Positions 1-8,585 of a stretch of DNA of 36,164 nt are shown in pieces. Origin of the DNA: Acidobacteriota bacterium (GTDB lineage: Bacteria > Acidobacteriota > Vicinamibacteria > Vicinamibacterales > JACQTH01); the NCBI GenBank assembly GCA_016178075.1, contig JACOUA010000055.1, forward strand, positions 1 to 36,164, written 5' to 3'. Made by a program: the position numbers and the translations under genes. The notes under the pieces were generated by a model. It saw only the letters and a program-made list of their open reading frames with translations. It did no database searches and was not told the origin of the DNA. Position 1 is the stretch's first letter, and each line of letters opens with the position of its first letter.

Positions 1-616
1 GCGCCCACTCGAACAGGAGGACCGGGCGCCAGGGCACCAGCGCCTGCCGCAGCGCCTCGCGCGAGAGGGCATAGACGCCGATCAATGCGAGGCACGTCAG
101 CATCAGCCACCCACACAGCCTGTACAGACCCGCCTTCTCACTCGACTGGCTGAACAGCAGCAGCGGAAAGAGCGACAGCGACGCGAACATCACGAACGCG
201 GCGGCACCGTGCGCGGCGCCGATGATCGGCGGCTGCGTCAGTCCGGCCGGCGGTGTCGTGGGGAGCAGCGCCACGAGCACGGCCGCCACGCCGGCGCACT
301 TCCCGAGATATGCGTCGGCTCGACCCGATCGGATGGTGGGGCGGTGCGACTTCGCCAGCTCGGGGTGCAGCGGTCGGTACTGGTAGAAGATCAGGAACAC
401 GCCGATGACGCACAGCGTGCCGACGAACCAGTCGCGGCCCGCCGTGTAGTAATAGGCGCTGATGGAGCTCTGCACGCCCTGGTCCATGGCCCAGACGAGC
501 AGGACAGGCGGCAGCGCCACGCCGAGGACTCCGACCGCAGTTCTGTACTTCGGGTTGGGTTCGAGAACGGACCCTACGAGGACCTGCTGAGACGCGGCCT
601 TCAGCTGCTGCAACAT
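1..616 (-). CDS. Multi-pass membrane protein (DUF998-like or similar), 3' end beyond the window
   Basis: Reverse-strand frame from ATG at 616 stays open to the window edge: MLQQLKAASQQVLVGSVLEPNPKYRTAVGVLGVALPPVLLVWAMDQGVQSSISAYYYTAGRDWFVGTLCVIGVFLIFYQYRP... with several hydrophobic helices. Absent from the ORF track because its stop lies outside the window. Confidence 0.75.
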   Translation of the reverse strand, partial: MLQQLKAASQQVLVGSVLEPNPKYRTAVGVLGVALPPVLLVWAMDQGVQSSISAYYYTAGRDWFVGTLCVIGVFLIFYQYRPLHPELAKSHRPTIRSGRADAYLGKCAGVAAVLVALLPTTPPAGLTQPPIIGAAHGAAAFVMFASLSLFPLLLFSQSSEKAGLYRLCGWLMLTCLALIGVYALSREALRQALVPWRPVLLFEWA

Positions 617-788
617 GGCGCACTCCTCTCGTATACGGAGCGAAGTCCACTACCAGTTACCCACTACCACGACGTTGTCAGTGGGCATGAGCCCTTCGGG
701 GTCACCCTAAACCAGAAAAACAGAGTAAATCGTAAACCCTGCGGCGTTTTCAGGAGTAATCGCAGACGCGCGCCACATCTCTCAAAGA

Positions 789-817
789 TTGACACCCGGA
801 ACGCTTCGCCGTACATT
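789..817 (+). promoter_or_regulatory. Sigma70-like promoter TTGACA-17-TACATT for the PadR gene
   Basis: TTGACA 789-794, 17-nt spacer, TACATT 812-817, 8 nt before the ATG at 826. Confidence 0.6.
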
Positions 818-825
818 CCTATGCG

Positions 826-1173
826 ATGACCAAAGGACAGGGGCGCTCGGAGGTCCTCCAGGGCACGCTCGACCTGATGGTGTTGAAGACTCTCGAGGTT
901 ATCGGGCCCCAGCACGGCTATGGGATCGCGCGGCGCATCGAACAGATTAGCGACGATGTATTTCAGCTCAACGAAGGGACAGTCTACGCGTCGTTGCTCC
1001 GTCTACGCCAGCGACGCTGGATCTCGTCGAGCTGGGGGTACTCTGAGAACAACCGGAAGGCGAAGTTCTATGCGATCACCCAGAGCGGCCGTCGCCAGCT
1101 CGCCAAGGAAACACAGGACTGGGAGCGTATCGCCGGAGTGATGGCGCGGCTCCTGCGTCTGTCCGAGGGGTAG
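826..1173 (+). CDS. PadR family transcriptional regulator
   Basis: MTKGQGRSEVLQGTLDLMVLKTLEVIGPQHGYGIARRIEQ...LNEGTVYASLLRLRQRRWI is a typical PadR winged-helix N-terminus; sits 5 nt upstream of a permease gene, the usual acidobacterial pairing. Confidence 0.93.
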   Translation: MTKGQGRSEVLQGTLDLMVLKTLEVIGPQHGYGIARRIEQISDDVFQLNEGTVYASLLRLRQRRWISSSWGYSENNRKAKFYAITQSGRRQLAKETQDWERIAGVMARLLRLSEG

Positions 1174-1178
1174 TTCCC

Positions 1179-3920
1179 ATGTGGGTGCAAGTGGTGGCTT
1201 TTGTCTCTCGCGTTCGGGACCTGCTGACGCGTCGCAAGATCGAGCGGGACCTCGACAGTGAGATCGAGACGCATCTCGATCTTCTCACCAGTGAGAATAT
1301 CCGACGGGGAATGCCACCGGGAGAAGCCCGTCGCATGGCCCGAGTCCGGTTTGGTGGCGCGACTCAGGTCCAGGAGGCACTGCGTGAACAGGCCGGATTC
1401 CCGTGGCTGGAAACCGCAATCCAGGACATCGGCGGCGCCCTTCGCTACTTTGGACGCAACCGCGGGTTTTTCGCCGTCGCCATCGTGATTCTGGCCCTCG
1501 GGATCGGAGCGACGACCGCCGTGTTTAGCGTGGCTGAGACGTTGCTGTTCCGCCCGCTACCCTATCCTGAGAGCGATCGCCTGGTGACGCTGCGAAGCAT
1601 CGACACGATGAGCGACTACCCGTCCACGCGCGTAGCCCCGGGGCTGCTCGCCGATTGGCAGATCAAGGCGACGTCGTTCGAGGCAATCGCCGGGTACCGT
1701 TGGGCGACCGTCGATTTGATCGATGGTGCGCAAAGCGACCGGTTGAGTGGACTTCTCGCCACGCCAGAATCCTTCGACGTGTTCGGCGTGCCGCTTCTCG
1801 GACGTTCCTTTCGCGCCGAGGACCGAGGCGCCAAGCGCCCTTTTGAATCGACGGATACGGGGGAAACGTTGGTGCTCGGCAACGAGGTCTGGCGCCGGCG
1901 TTTCGACGCGGATGAGGCGCTGGTAGGCGGCGCCGTCGATCTCCACATTCTCAATTTCTCTCGCGTCGGTCCCACCAGGTATACCGTTGTCGGTGTAGCA
2001 ACGGCGCCGGTTCGGTTTCCTCCTCTCGAGGCCGATTTTCAGCTCGGAGACTCCAATGTCATTGACACGATCGACTTCTGGATGCCGCAGTTCGTCTCGG
2101 CAACCCAATTAGGCGAGCCGCGCTCGGGAGACTCCTGGTTTGACGTCGTCGCAAGGCTGCGGCCGGGCGTGACCCTCGCACAGGCGCAAGCCGAAATGGA
2201 CGTTATAGCTCGCCTTGAGGCAGAGCAATACTCGGAGACGAACCGCGGCCGGAAAATCCGAGTCGTGCCGTTGCGGGAGCATATACCGGGCGAGGCGCGC
2301 AACGGCCTGTTGCTGCTGTCGGCCGGCACCGCCATGCTCCTGCTCATCGCCTGTTCGAATGTGGCGACGCTGCTCCTCGCGCGCGGCCTCGCACGTCGTC
2401 GCGAGGTGGCGATCCGCACGGCGCTCGGTGCGCCCTGGTGGAGAATCGTGCGGCAGTTTCTCATGGAGGCCCTCATCCTTGCTGCATGCGCAGGACTGCT
2501 CGGCGTCTTGCTCGCGGCGTGGGCCATCAATGTGACGAGACCCTGGATGCCGCAGAGTCTGCCCCTACTCCAGGAGATGGGGATCAACCTGACAGTTCTG
2601 GTGTTCGCGCTAACCAGTGCCGTCGTCACTGCGTGTATAACCGGCCTCGCGCCGGCCTTTCGATCCGCCCGGGCCGATGGCGCGCCGCTGACCAGTCTCG
2701 TCGAACGTGGTGTGACGCTGGGCAAGTCGCATTCCCGGCTGGTTGGCGTTCTTGTCTCTGCCGAAGTCGCGCTGACGGTTGTCCTGCTCGTTGGGGCAGG
2801 GCTGTTGGTCCGGAGCGCATTCCGAGCCAGTCAGGTTGAGACTGGGTTCAACCCAGACAACCTGCTGACGATGACAATCTCGCTGCCGGCCAACAAGTTC
2901 GACTGGGATCACAACGCGGTCTTCGTGCGTGAGGCCATCGAAGCGGTTCGGTCGCTCTCATCAATCAGCGACGCAGCAGTGGTGCACGGCGTTCCGATGG
3001 TAGCCGGGGACTTCTCCGTTGGACGGGGCACCATCGAAGGGTACGTGCCCCCGAACGACACCGAAAAGCTGACCTATAGCGTCCGCGTGGTGAGCCCGGG
3101 CTACTTTGCCACCATGCAAATCCCCATCGTCGCGGGCCGATCATTCGAGGCCCGCGATGAGGAGGGGCAGCGTGGGGCGGCCCGCAGCATCCTGGTCAGC
3201 GAGTCTTTCGCGAAGCGCTATTGGCCGGGGCGGGATCCGCTGGGGAGGTATGTAAGTTTTGGCGAAGCTTTTAGGGACTGGAAGATGACGGTGGTCGGCG
3301 TCGCGGGAGATGTACGGTATTCGGGGCTCGAGATGGGGCCGACCATCGACCTCTATCTTCCTCAAGCCTTGTTCCCGCAAAGGGCGATCACCCTGATTGC
3401 GCGAACAAGGGGTGACCCGCTCAACGAGGCGCCGGCAGTGCGGGAACGCATTCGCGCCGTGGATCAGCACGCCTTCCTGGCAGACATACGCTCGATGGAT
3501 CAGCTGATCGCCGGTTCGCAAGCCGAGCGCCGTGCTGGGACCCTCCTCGTCTCGGCGTTCGGGCCAATGGCCCTCGTGTTGGTCGTGGCCGGCGTTTATA
3601 GCGTCATCATGCAGGCAGTCGTCGGGCGCCGGCTCGATCTCGCCATCCGGTCGGCCCTCGGCGCTGGACCACGGCGGGTTGTCGCCACGGCGATGCGGAC
3701 GGCGCTGCAGCCCGCCGCCGTCGGTATCGCACTCGGCGCGTTGGCTGCGCTGGGGGTGACTCGCGTCATGACGTCATTACTCTTCGAGGTGAGCGCCTTG
3801 GATATCGTGACGTGGGTCGGGGGAGGCATCGTGATTCTCACCGCTTGTGTCGCGGCGAGCTACGTGCCGGCGCGGCGCGCAGCTCGAATTGACCCGATGG
3901 CGGCGCTCAGAGCCGAGTAG
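1179..3920 (+). CDS. MacB/FtsX-type ABC transporter permease, acidobacterial duplicated orphan permease (ADOP) type
   Basis: 913 aa; N-terminal permease prefix (RRKIERDLDSEIETHLDLLTSENIRRGMPPGEARRMARVRFGG), two FtsX-like TM blocks (LLLLIACSNVATLLLARGLARRREVAIRTALGA; AVVGRRLDLAIRSALGAGPRRV), end PARRAARIDPMAALRAE. Confidence 0.93.
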   Translation: MWVQVVAFVSRVRDLLTRRKIERDLDSEIETHLDLLTSENIRRGMPPGEARRMARVRFGGATQVQEALREQAGFPWLETAIQDIGGALRYFGRNRGFFAVAIVILALGIGATTAVFSVAETLLFRPLPYPESDRLVTLRSIDTMSDYPSTRVAPGLLADWQIKATSFEAIAGYRWATVDLIDGAQSDRLSGLLATPESFDVFGVPLLGRSFRAEDRGAKRPFESTDTGETLVLGNEVWRRRFDADEALVGGAVDLHILNFSRVGPTRYTVVGVATAPVRFPPLEADFQLGDSNVIDTIDFWMPQFVSATQLGEPRSGDSWFDVVARLRPGVTLAQAQAEMDVIARLEAEQYSETNRGRKIRVVPLREHIPGEARNGLLLLSAGTAMLLLIACSNVATLLLARGLARRREVAIRTALGAPWWRIVRQFLMEALILAACAGLLGVLLAAWAINVTRPWMPQSLPLLQEMGINLTVLVFALTSAVVTACITGLAPAFRSARADGAPLTSLVERGVTLGKSHSRLVGVLVSAEVALTVVLLVGAGLLVRSAFRASQVETGFNPDNLLTMTISLPANKFDWDHNAVFVREAIEAVRSLSSISDAAVVHGVPMVAGDFSVGRGTIEGYVPPNDTEKLTYSVRVVSPGYFATMQIPIVAGRSFEARDEEGQRGAARSILVSESFAKRYWPGRDPLGRYVSFGEAFRDWKMTVVGVAGDVRYSGLEMGPTIDLYLPQALFPQRAITLIARTRGDPLNEAPAVRERIRAVDQHAFLADIRSMDQLIAGSQAERRAGTLLVSAFGPMALVLVVAGVYSVIMQAVVGRRLDLAIRSALGAGPRRVVATAMRTALQPAAVGIALGALAALGVTRVMTSLLFEVSALDIVTWVGGGIVILTACVAASYVPARRAARIDPMAALRAE

Positions 3921-4269
3921 CCCCGGCCCTAGCGCCAAGGTGCAGCTCCGTCAGGCAATAGGTCCTGCCTTGTCGCCATGTGGCGGCCTATTCGCAGCCG
4001 ATGATGCTCGGAGTGCCGCGGCGTTCGCGACACGGTGCTCAGTATCAGAGGCGTCTCCTGGAGAAGAGCGGCGCGCGCGGTTCGATTGACTATTGGGGAT
4101 CGAGATTCCGGTCGTTTGGAATCAACAGGTTGGGGTTGGTGAGCCAAAATTTCACGAGTTGGAACCGCATTCGCGAATGGCTCAGACGGCTGGACAACCT
4201 TCGGCGCGTGGCGTAACCGGCGAGATTGCGCGATGGGCAGCCCCGCGCGTTCGTAGAATCGGTTCCAGC

Positions 4270-5871
4270 TCAAGGTTCTTTCGGAAGCGATGACACGAAT
4301 GCCTCGATCTGCTGGAGGACTTCGCGGGGATTACTGATTATCAAGTCGTGGGTGCCCGAGAGTTCCACTACTTGTCCTCGCTCAGCAAATGCTTCGAACC
4401 ATTTCTCGTGGTTTCGAACGCGCTCGCGGGTCAATAGGTAGAGCTTCTCCACACGATCGCGAAGTGCGGCGTCATCAGCCGCTCGGGCGACGAGCTCGGG
4501 AAACGCGAGCCGGTCGGAGCTGCCTCGCCGCATCAGGTCATCTGCCGATTTCGGTACCGCGTAGATCGCCAGCGCCGGCACCCGGATACGTTCCGGGTCA
4601 TATGCCTTGTACCCGGCCTGGATCGCGCTCGACATCGCTTGACGAACAGGCGCGTCTGGCGCCCACAAACCACCGATCGTTCCATCAGCATTGCTGCGGT
4701 AGCGGGTTCGTAGGTACCCCTCAGGGCCGCCGCCGCCGAATCTTTCTAGGTACGCGCGTAGAGCCGCGAACGACGCGAGGTCACCGGCTGTCGGATTCGG
4801 AGCGGCAGGCACTGTTCGTGCGACCGCGTTGAACGTCTGCGTGTCCGCATCGTCTCCACGATCGAACGCCGCATCGACATACACCAGGCCTCTGATCTTC
4901 GTGGCGTAGCGCGCACCGAGCACGTGCAGTTCTTCGCCAGCGAACGAATGGCCAATCACTACCGGGTTCTTGATCTCCTTGGCATCGACGACGCGTGCCA
5001 CGTCTTCAGCGAGGCGCGCGAACCCGTAGCCGCTGGTGACGGCTGAAGATCCTCGGTGGCCACGGCGCGTCACACCGATGACGCGGTAGCGTGGGGTCAG
5101 CGCTTGTGCAAGGTCGTCGTACTGGTGCGCCGTGGCTCCGAGCCCAGACAAGAGCACCAGCGCCGGGCCCGAGCCACCCCAGTCCAGCACCTCAAGCTGC
5201 ACGTCGGTATCCACGGTCACGAGCTTCGTTGCATGCGGGGATGGGTCTCGCCATTCGATCTGCTGTGCCGATGCCGATGATGCCACCGAAAACACGCACA
5301 GCATGGCGATGGCGCCCATTGCGCGGCGGCGAGCGAGCGCTGCACCGGCTAGCAGCGGGACCGCGACGCCGAGCGCGATCACGAAGAACATCAGGATGAC
5401 AGGGCGAGACAGCACATGGGATCCTGCCGTGATGCCGATTGCCAGGAGCAGCGCTTCACCGATCAGCGCCAGCGTCGCGCACGCGGCCATGCCACGCCGT
5501 GGCGCTATGACGACTACCACCGCACCGGTCCAGAAGGCGCCGCCCCACCAGAAGAGAAACAGTGTCACCCAGTTGACGGGCGACCCCAGCCACTGCGGAA
5601 ACAACCCGACGGATGCCGCGCCGGCCAGTGCCGGCACCATCAGCATCAGCGATGCGACCGATGTCACTGCTAGCAATTGCCAGGGTGCTTCCGCCGCGGC
5701 ATTGCGCCAGAGCACGCAGGTGACGCGGGCCACGTGCAGCCAGAACCACGCGGGACCGCGGCGGTCCCGCTCCTGGGTCAGGTCGCCCGCGATTGCTTCG
5801 GCGCGGTCGGCAGACGTGAACAGCGAAAAGAGTCGTTCGATGACATCGTTACGCATGCGCGCCTCGCACAA
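4270..5871 (-). CDS. N-terminal multi-TM domain fused to alpha/beta-hydrolase
   Basis: 533 aa; about 190 N-terminal residues hydrophobic, then hydrolase core ALVLLSGLGATAHQYDDLAQAL...VIGHSFAGEELHVLGARYATKIRGLVYVDAAF and C-terminal GTHDLI. Confidence 0.85.
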   Translation of the reverse strand: MCEARMRNDVIERLFSLFTSADRAEAIAGDLTQERDRRGPAWFWLHVARVTCVLWRNAAAEAPWQLLAVTSVASLMLMVPALAGAASVGLFPQWLGSPVNWVTLFLFWWGGAFWTGAVVVVIAPRRGMAACATLALIGEALLLAIGITAGSHVLSRPVILMFFVIALGVAVPLLAGAALARRRAMGAIAMLCVFSVASSASAQQIEWRDPSPHATKLVTVDTDVQLEVLDWGGSGPALVLLSGLGATAHQYDDLAQALTPRYRVIGVTRRGHRGSSAVTSGYGFARLAEDVARVVDAKEIKNPVVIGHSFAGEELHVLGARYATKIRGLVYVDAAFDRGDDADTQTFNAVARTVPAAPNPTAGDLASFAALRAYLERFGGGGPEGYLRTRYRSNADGTIGGLWAPDAPVRQAMSSAIQAGYKAYDPERIRVPALAIYAVPKSADDLMRRGSSDRLAFPELVARAADDAALRDRVEKLYLLTRERVRNHEKWFEAFAERGQVVELSGTHDLIISNPREVLQQIEAFVSSLPKEP

Positions 5872-6184
5872 GTTTCAAACCGTCCAGCAGCCGCTCGTAC
5901 GCCTGCAAGGCGCGGGTGAGCGCCTCCATGCCTGCAGCCGTAACCGTCACGTGGCGCTTCGCTCGACCGCCGCGTTGTGGAGTCGGATCACTCATGCGCG
6001 AACTGATCAGGCCTTTGGTCTCGAGACGCTCCAGTGCGGTGTACAGCGCACCTGGCGCGACGGTGCGTCCCGCACGGTCTGCCAGTTCCGCGCGGATGGT
6101 CACGCCGTACGCGTCATCGCGCAGTCGCAGAATCGCGAGGAGGATCAGTTGTTCGAACTCGCCGAGATTCACCGGAGCCACCAT
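5849..6184 (-). CDS. PadR family transcriptional regulator
   Basis: MVAPVNLGEFEQLILLAILRLRDDAYGVTIRAELADRAGRTVAPGALYTALERLETKGLISSR; 3' end overlaps the hydrolase-fusion gene. Confidence 0.93.
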   Translation of the reverse strand: MVAPVNLGEFEQLILLAILRLRDDAYGVTIRAELADRAGRTVAPGALYTALERLETKGLISSRMSDPTPQRGGRAKRHVTVTAAGMEALTRALQAYERLLDGLKLVRGAHA

Positions 6185-6187
6185 TTG

Positions 6188-6221
6188 AACTGCATTGTAG
6201 TTAAAATCGACGAACTGTCAA
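6188..6221 (-). promoter_or_regulatory. Sigma70-like promoter TTGACA-16-TACAAT with overlapping near-palindrome AACTGCATTGTAGTT
   Basis: On the minus strand TTGACA (6221-6216), 16-nt spacer, TACAAT (6199-6194), 9 nt before the ATG at 6184. The 15-bp near-palindrome 6188-6202 pairs at 6 of 7 positions around its centre. Confidence 0.6.
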
Positions 6222-6466
6222 ACCGCGCGTGCGGGAAAGTTGTGAAGTGAAATCGCGCTGCCCTAGAAGTCGTTCACTGCTGACTTAGAGGCTGGCTGAG
6301 TAAGAAGGATTCGACCTGAGCGCCTCGGCTTGGATTGGTCCTGAGATCCCATGACGTGGCGAACGCCGCACGTTCGAACCAATGGACAGTGACGCTAACC
6401 GGCGATGAAAACCTTAGTCATGTGCGCATCGGGGTCTCGGCCATCGCAAAATATCGAAGAGCTATC

Positions 6467-6823
6467 TTAGCTAGACAACGGCAGGTACCGCACTTGGCCC
6501 TCCCATTCGTCTTCGAAGCTGCATTCAGCAATCAGGAGCAGATCGTCGATCACGCGTCCAACGCTCAGACTGGTCGGGACCTCGAAAACACCAGGCATCC
6601 TCTGGCCGGCTGCGGCGCGTTCGTAAGCATGCTTGCTGAGGGTAGACACATCATGCGAAACCATAACGCGGCCCTGCACTGCAGCCCACTGGAGAACGGT
6701 CGCGTCGTCGGCTCCGGAGAGGCCGACGTCCTGAATCCGCACGACGTCGACATCCGGTTTACGACGAAAGAGGCCGCGCACGATGTCGTTGTTGAAGTTT
6801 TCGTCTGCCGCCAGGCGCAACAC
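6467..6823 (-). CDS. DUF5615 (PIN-like) family protein, probable toxin component
   Basis: MLRLAADENFNNDIVRGLFRRKPDVDVVRIQDVGLSGADDATVLQWAAVQGRVMVSHDVSTL has the ADEN...DVVRxQD...VSHD pattern of DUF5615. Confidence 0.87.
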   Translation of the reverse strand: MLRLAADENFNNDIVRGLFRRKPDVDVVRIQDVGLSGADDATVLQWAAVQGRVMVSHDVSTLSKHAYERAAAGQRMPGVFEVPTSLSVGRVIDDLLLIAECSFEDEWEGQVRYLPLSS

Positions 6824-6835
6824 GAGAGGTCGTTG

Positions 6836-7159
6836 CTAGCTGCGGCGCGCTAGAAGACGCTCGCGCACGCCGGTTGGGTTGAAGCGTCGCTCGTTCTCCT
6901 GACGCACCTGCGCGGCCTGTTGCTGGCGTTGCGCCAGGTATGTGCGGACGTCCTGCTGGTGTCGAAGGTAGTACGCAATCACCGAGTAGACATCGGCCAA
7001 TGTGACCGAAGGGAACTGCTGGACGATTTCCTCCGCGGTGGCACCTGCGTCGAAGGCGGCAATGACCGTGTCGAGAGTCACGCGCGTATCGCCAACGCGA
7101 ATCACGCCATCAGCATCGGTCCGAATCGGAACCCGCTCCGTCGCGTCAGTTGAGCTCAC
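6836..7159 (-). CDS. DUF433 domain protein, probable antitoxin component
   Basis: IRTDADGVIRVGDTRVTLDTVIAAFDAGATAEEIVQQFPSVTLADVYSVIAYYLRHQ is a typical DUF433 motif; GTG start at 7159; 12 nt upstream of the DUF5615 gene. Confidence 0.87.
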   Translation of the reverse strand: MSSTDATERVPIRTDADGVIRVGDTRVTLDTVIAAFDAGATAEEIVQQFPSVTLADVYSVIAYYLRHQQDVRTYLAQRQQQAAQVRQENERRFNPTGVRERLLARRS

Positions 7160-7380
7160 GTTTCAATCCTTTGGAGCCGGCCCTCGGTATGCCCGCCGAG
7201 CATGTCGAAAACCCGTCACAGAACCCAGCGTAGGGCGAGCGCGAGGGACTGTCAACGACGAACATCATCTCTCGCGATCCGCTGCCAAAGGGCGATGTTC
7301 CCGTTGAATTGTCGCTTCTCTTCCTCCCTGGTTGGCATGGCCCGCATTGACGCGGCCGGCAGGTTGAAACGGGGAGGAGG

Positions 7381-7514
7381 ACGGGGAGGAGACGCCAGGG
7401 GCCGTCTCCTCCCCTCAGCGCTTCGTATCGCTGTGCTGTGGTGGAAGAGACACGGGAAGAACACCCAGGGCGCACTCTTCCCCCTTCCCGCTTCGTCCAA
7501 AGCATTGCTGGTGG
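7381..7514. repeat. Two tandem degenerate ~64-bp hairpin repeats
   Basis: Copy A 7381-7444 and copy B 7452-7514 align along their length. Copy A has a perfect 12-bp stem GGGGAGGAGACG (7383-7394)/CGTCTCCTCCCC (7403-7414); copy B has GGGAAGA...TCTTCCC. Confidence 0.6.
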
Positions 7515-7608
7515 CAGTACCGTGAAGTGTTGGCGCGGTTTACGCCTCCGGGTACTCCAACGGCCCCTTGAACTTGCGAACTCAGGGAGCAAGGACGCAG
7601 ATGTCGTA

Positions 7609-7629
7609 GCGCGGCGCTCTTCGCCGCGC
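7609..7629. repeat. Perfect 8-bp hairpin GCGCGGCG-CTCTT-CGCCGCGC
   Basis: Arms 7609-7616 and 7622-7629 are exact reverse complements with a 5-nt loop. Confidence 0.65.
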
Positions 7630-7648
7630 CCAATTGCGAGTACGGATA

Positions 7649-7732
7649 GCAGCCGGGACGTGAGCGACCCCCCTCTGTGGCCCGGTGTGCCGTCCCAGGC
7701 CCGTCCCGGAGGGTCGCTCACGTCCCGGCTGC
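7649..7732. repeat. 84-bp element with perfect 22-bp inverted repeats
   Basis: GCAGCCGGGACGTGAGCGACCC (7649-7670) and GGGTCGCTCACGTCCCGGCTGC (7711-7732) are exact reverse complements around a 40-nt centre. Confidence 0.8.
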
Positions 7733-8393
7733 GCGCTCATTTCTGTCGGCGATCGTCATCCCATTTCTCGCCGCGAAGAGTGTTGAATTGACGGCGAATG
7801 CCGCGCGGCAAATTACAGAGAAGTCGCAGCGCAATTCCCGCGAACTTTCCGCCCGCCTCGCCCAGAAGAACAACGACGCAACGTGCAGCGTGTTCGACCG
7901 GCCATCACGCGCCAGATTTTGGCGCTCTGCTCGACGCCGTCAATGCCTCGGTGCTGCGCACCGACCGCGGCGACGCGTTGTCCAATGCGGAGCGCGCTGC
8001 GGTCAGCGTCCCATTGATCCTGATCGCGCGCACCCCTCATACAGCCAACTTGCTGCGGAACGTTCGATACATCTTCAACGTTCGGGCAGCAAGCGTTCGT
8101 GCAGCGCAACGCGCGTCTCATCGACCCGCGTTGTTGATGCGCACGCGATCCTGAACCGGTCCGCAACCCAGGTCCCGGACACGTTCAGGGCTCTCGCCTT
8201 GTCGATGGCGACCGGCGATCGCCCATAGCCATCAACACCGGCGCCAAGTTGGTTGCCGGTGATCGATGTCGGCGCACCGCCCACATCTGCGCGACGAAAT
8301 CCAGCGCGTCGGCCTGATCCGCCGGCGCGCTGGAGCGCGCACATTCCCAGGACACGACTGTCGGTTCTGCGGGTTCGATGTGGAGCGCGGTGT

Positions 8394-8579
8394 ATGGATC
8401 ACGCGCGGAATGACGACGAGATTTTCGATCCCACTGCGATTGCGCGGTGCCGCGAGTTGCTTGGCGACGAAGCGGACGGTCTGTCGGATCGCGACATCGA
8501 ACGCGTTTGCCGACACGCCGAGGCGATGGCGCACGTCGTCGTCGAGATGTTTCTGGAGCAGCGCGACGCGCAGGAGTAA
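8394..8579 (+). CDS. Small 61-aa hypothetical protein upstream of serine recombinase
   Basis: MDHARNDDEIFDPTAIARCRELLGDEADGLSDRDIERVCRHAEAMAHVVVEMFLEQRDAQE; helical and acidic, ATG at 8394, stop 6 nt before the GTG at 8586. Confidence 0.6.
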   Translation: MDHARNDDEIFDPTAIARCRELLGDEADGLSDRDIERVCRHAEAMAHVVVEMFLEQRDAQE

Positions 8580-8585
8580 ATCGAA

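Noticed and set aside
3980-4216. 78-aa ORF ending SQNFTSWNRIREWLRRLDNLRRVA
   Set aside because: The C-terminal part looks protein-like and might be a remnant of a transposase or RT-type gene, but I could not name a family and the upstream part is not convincing.
5132-6250. 372-aa plus-strand ORF
   Set aside because: Antisense to the hydrolase fusion and PadR genes; low-complexity Ser/Thr/Ala-rich translation.
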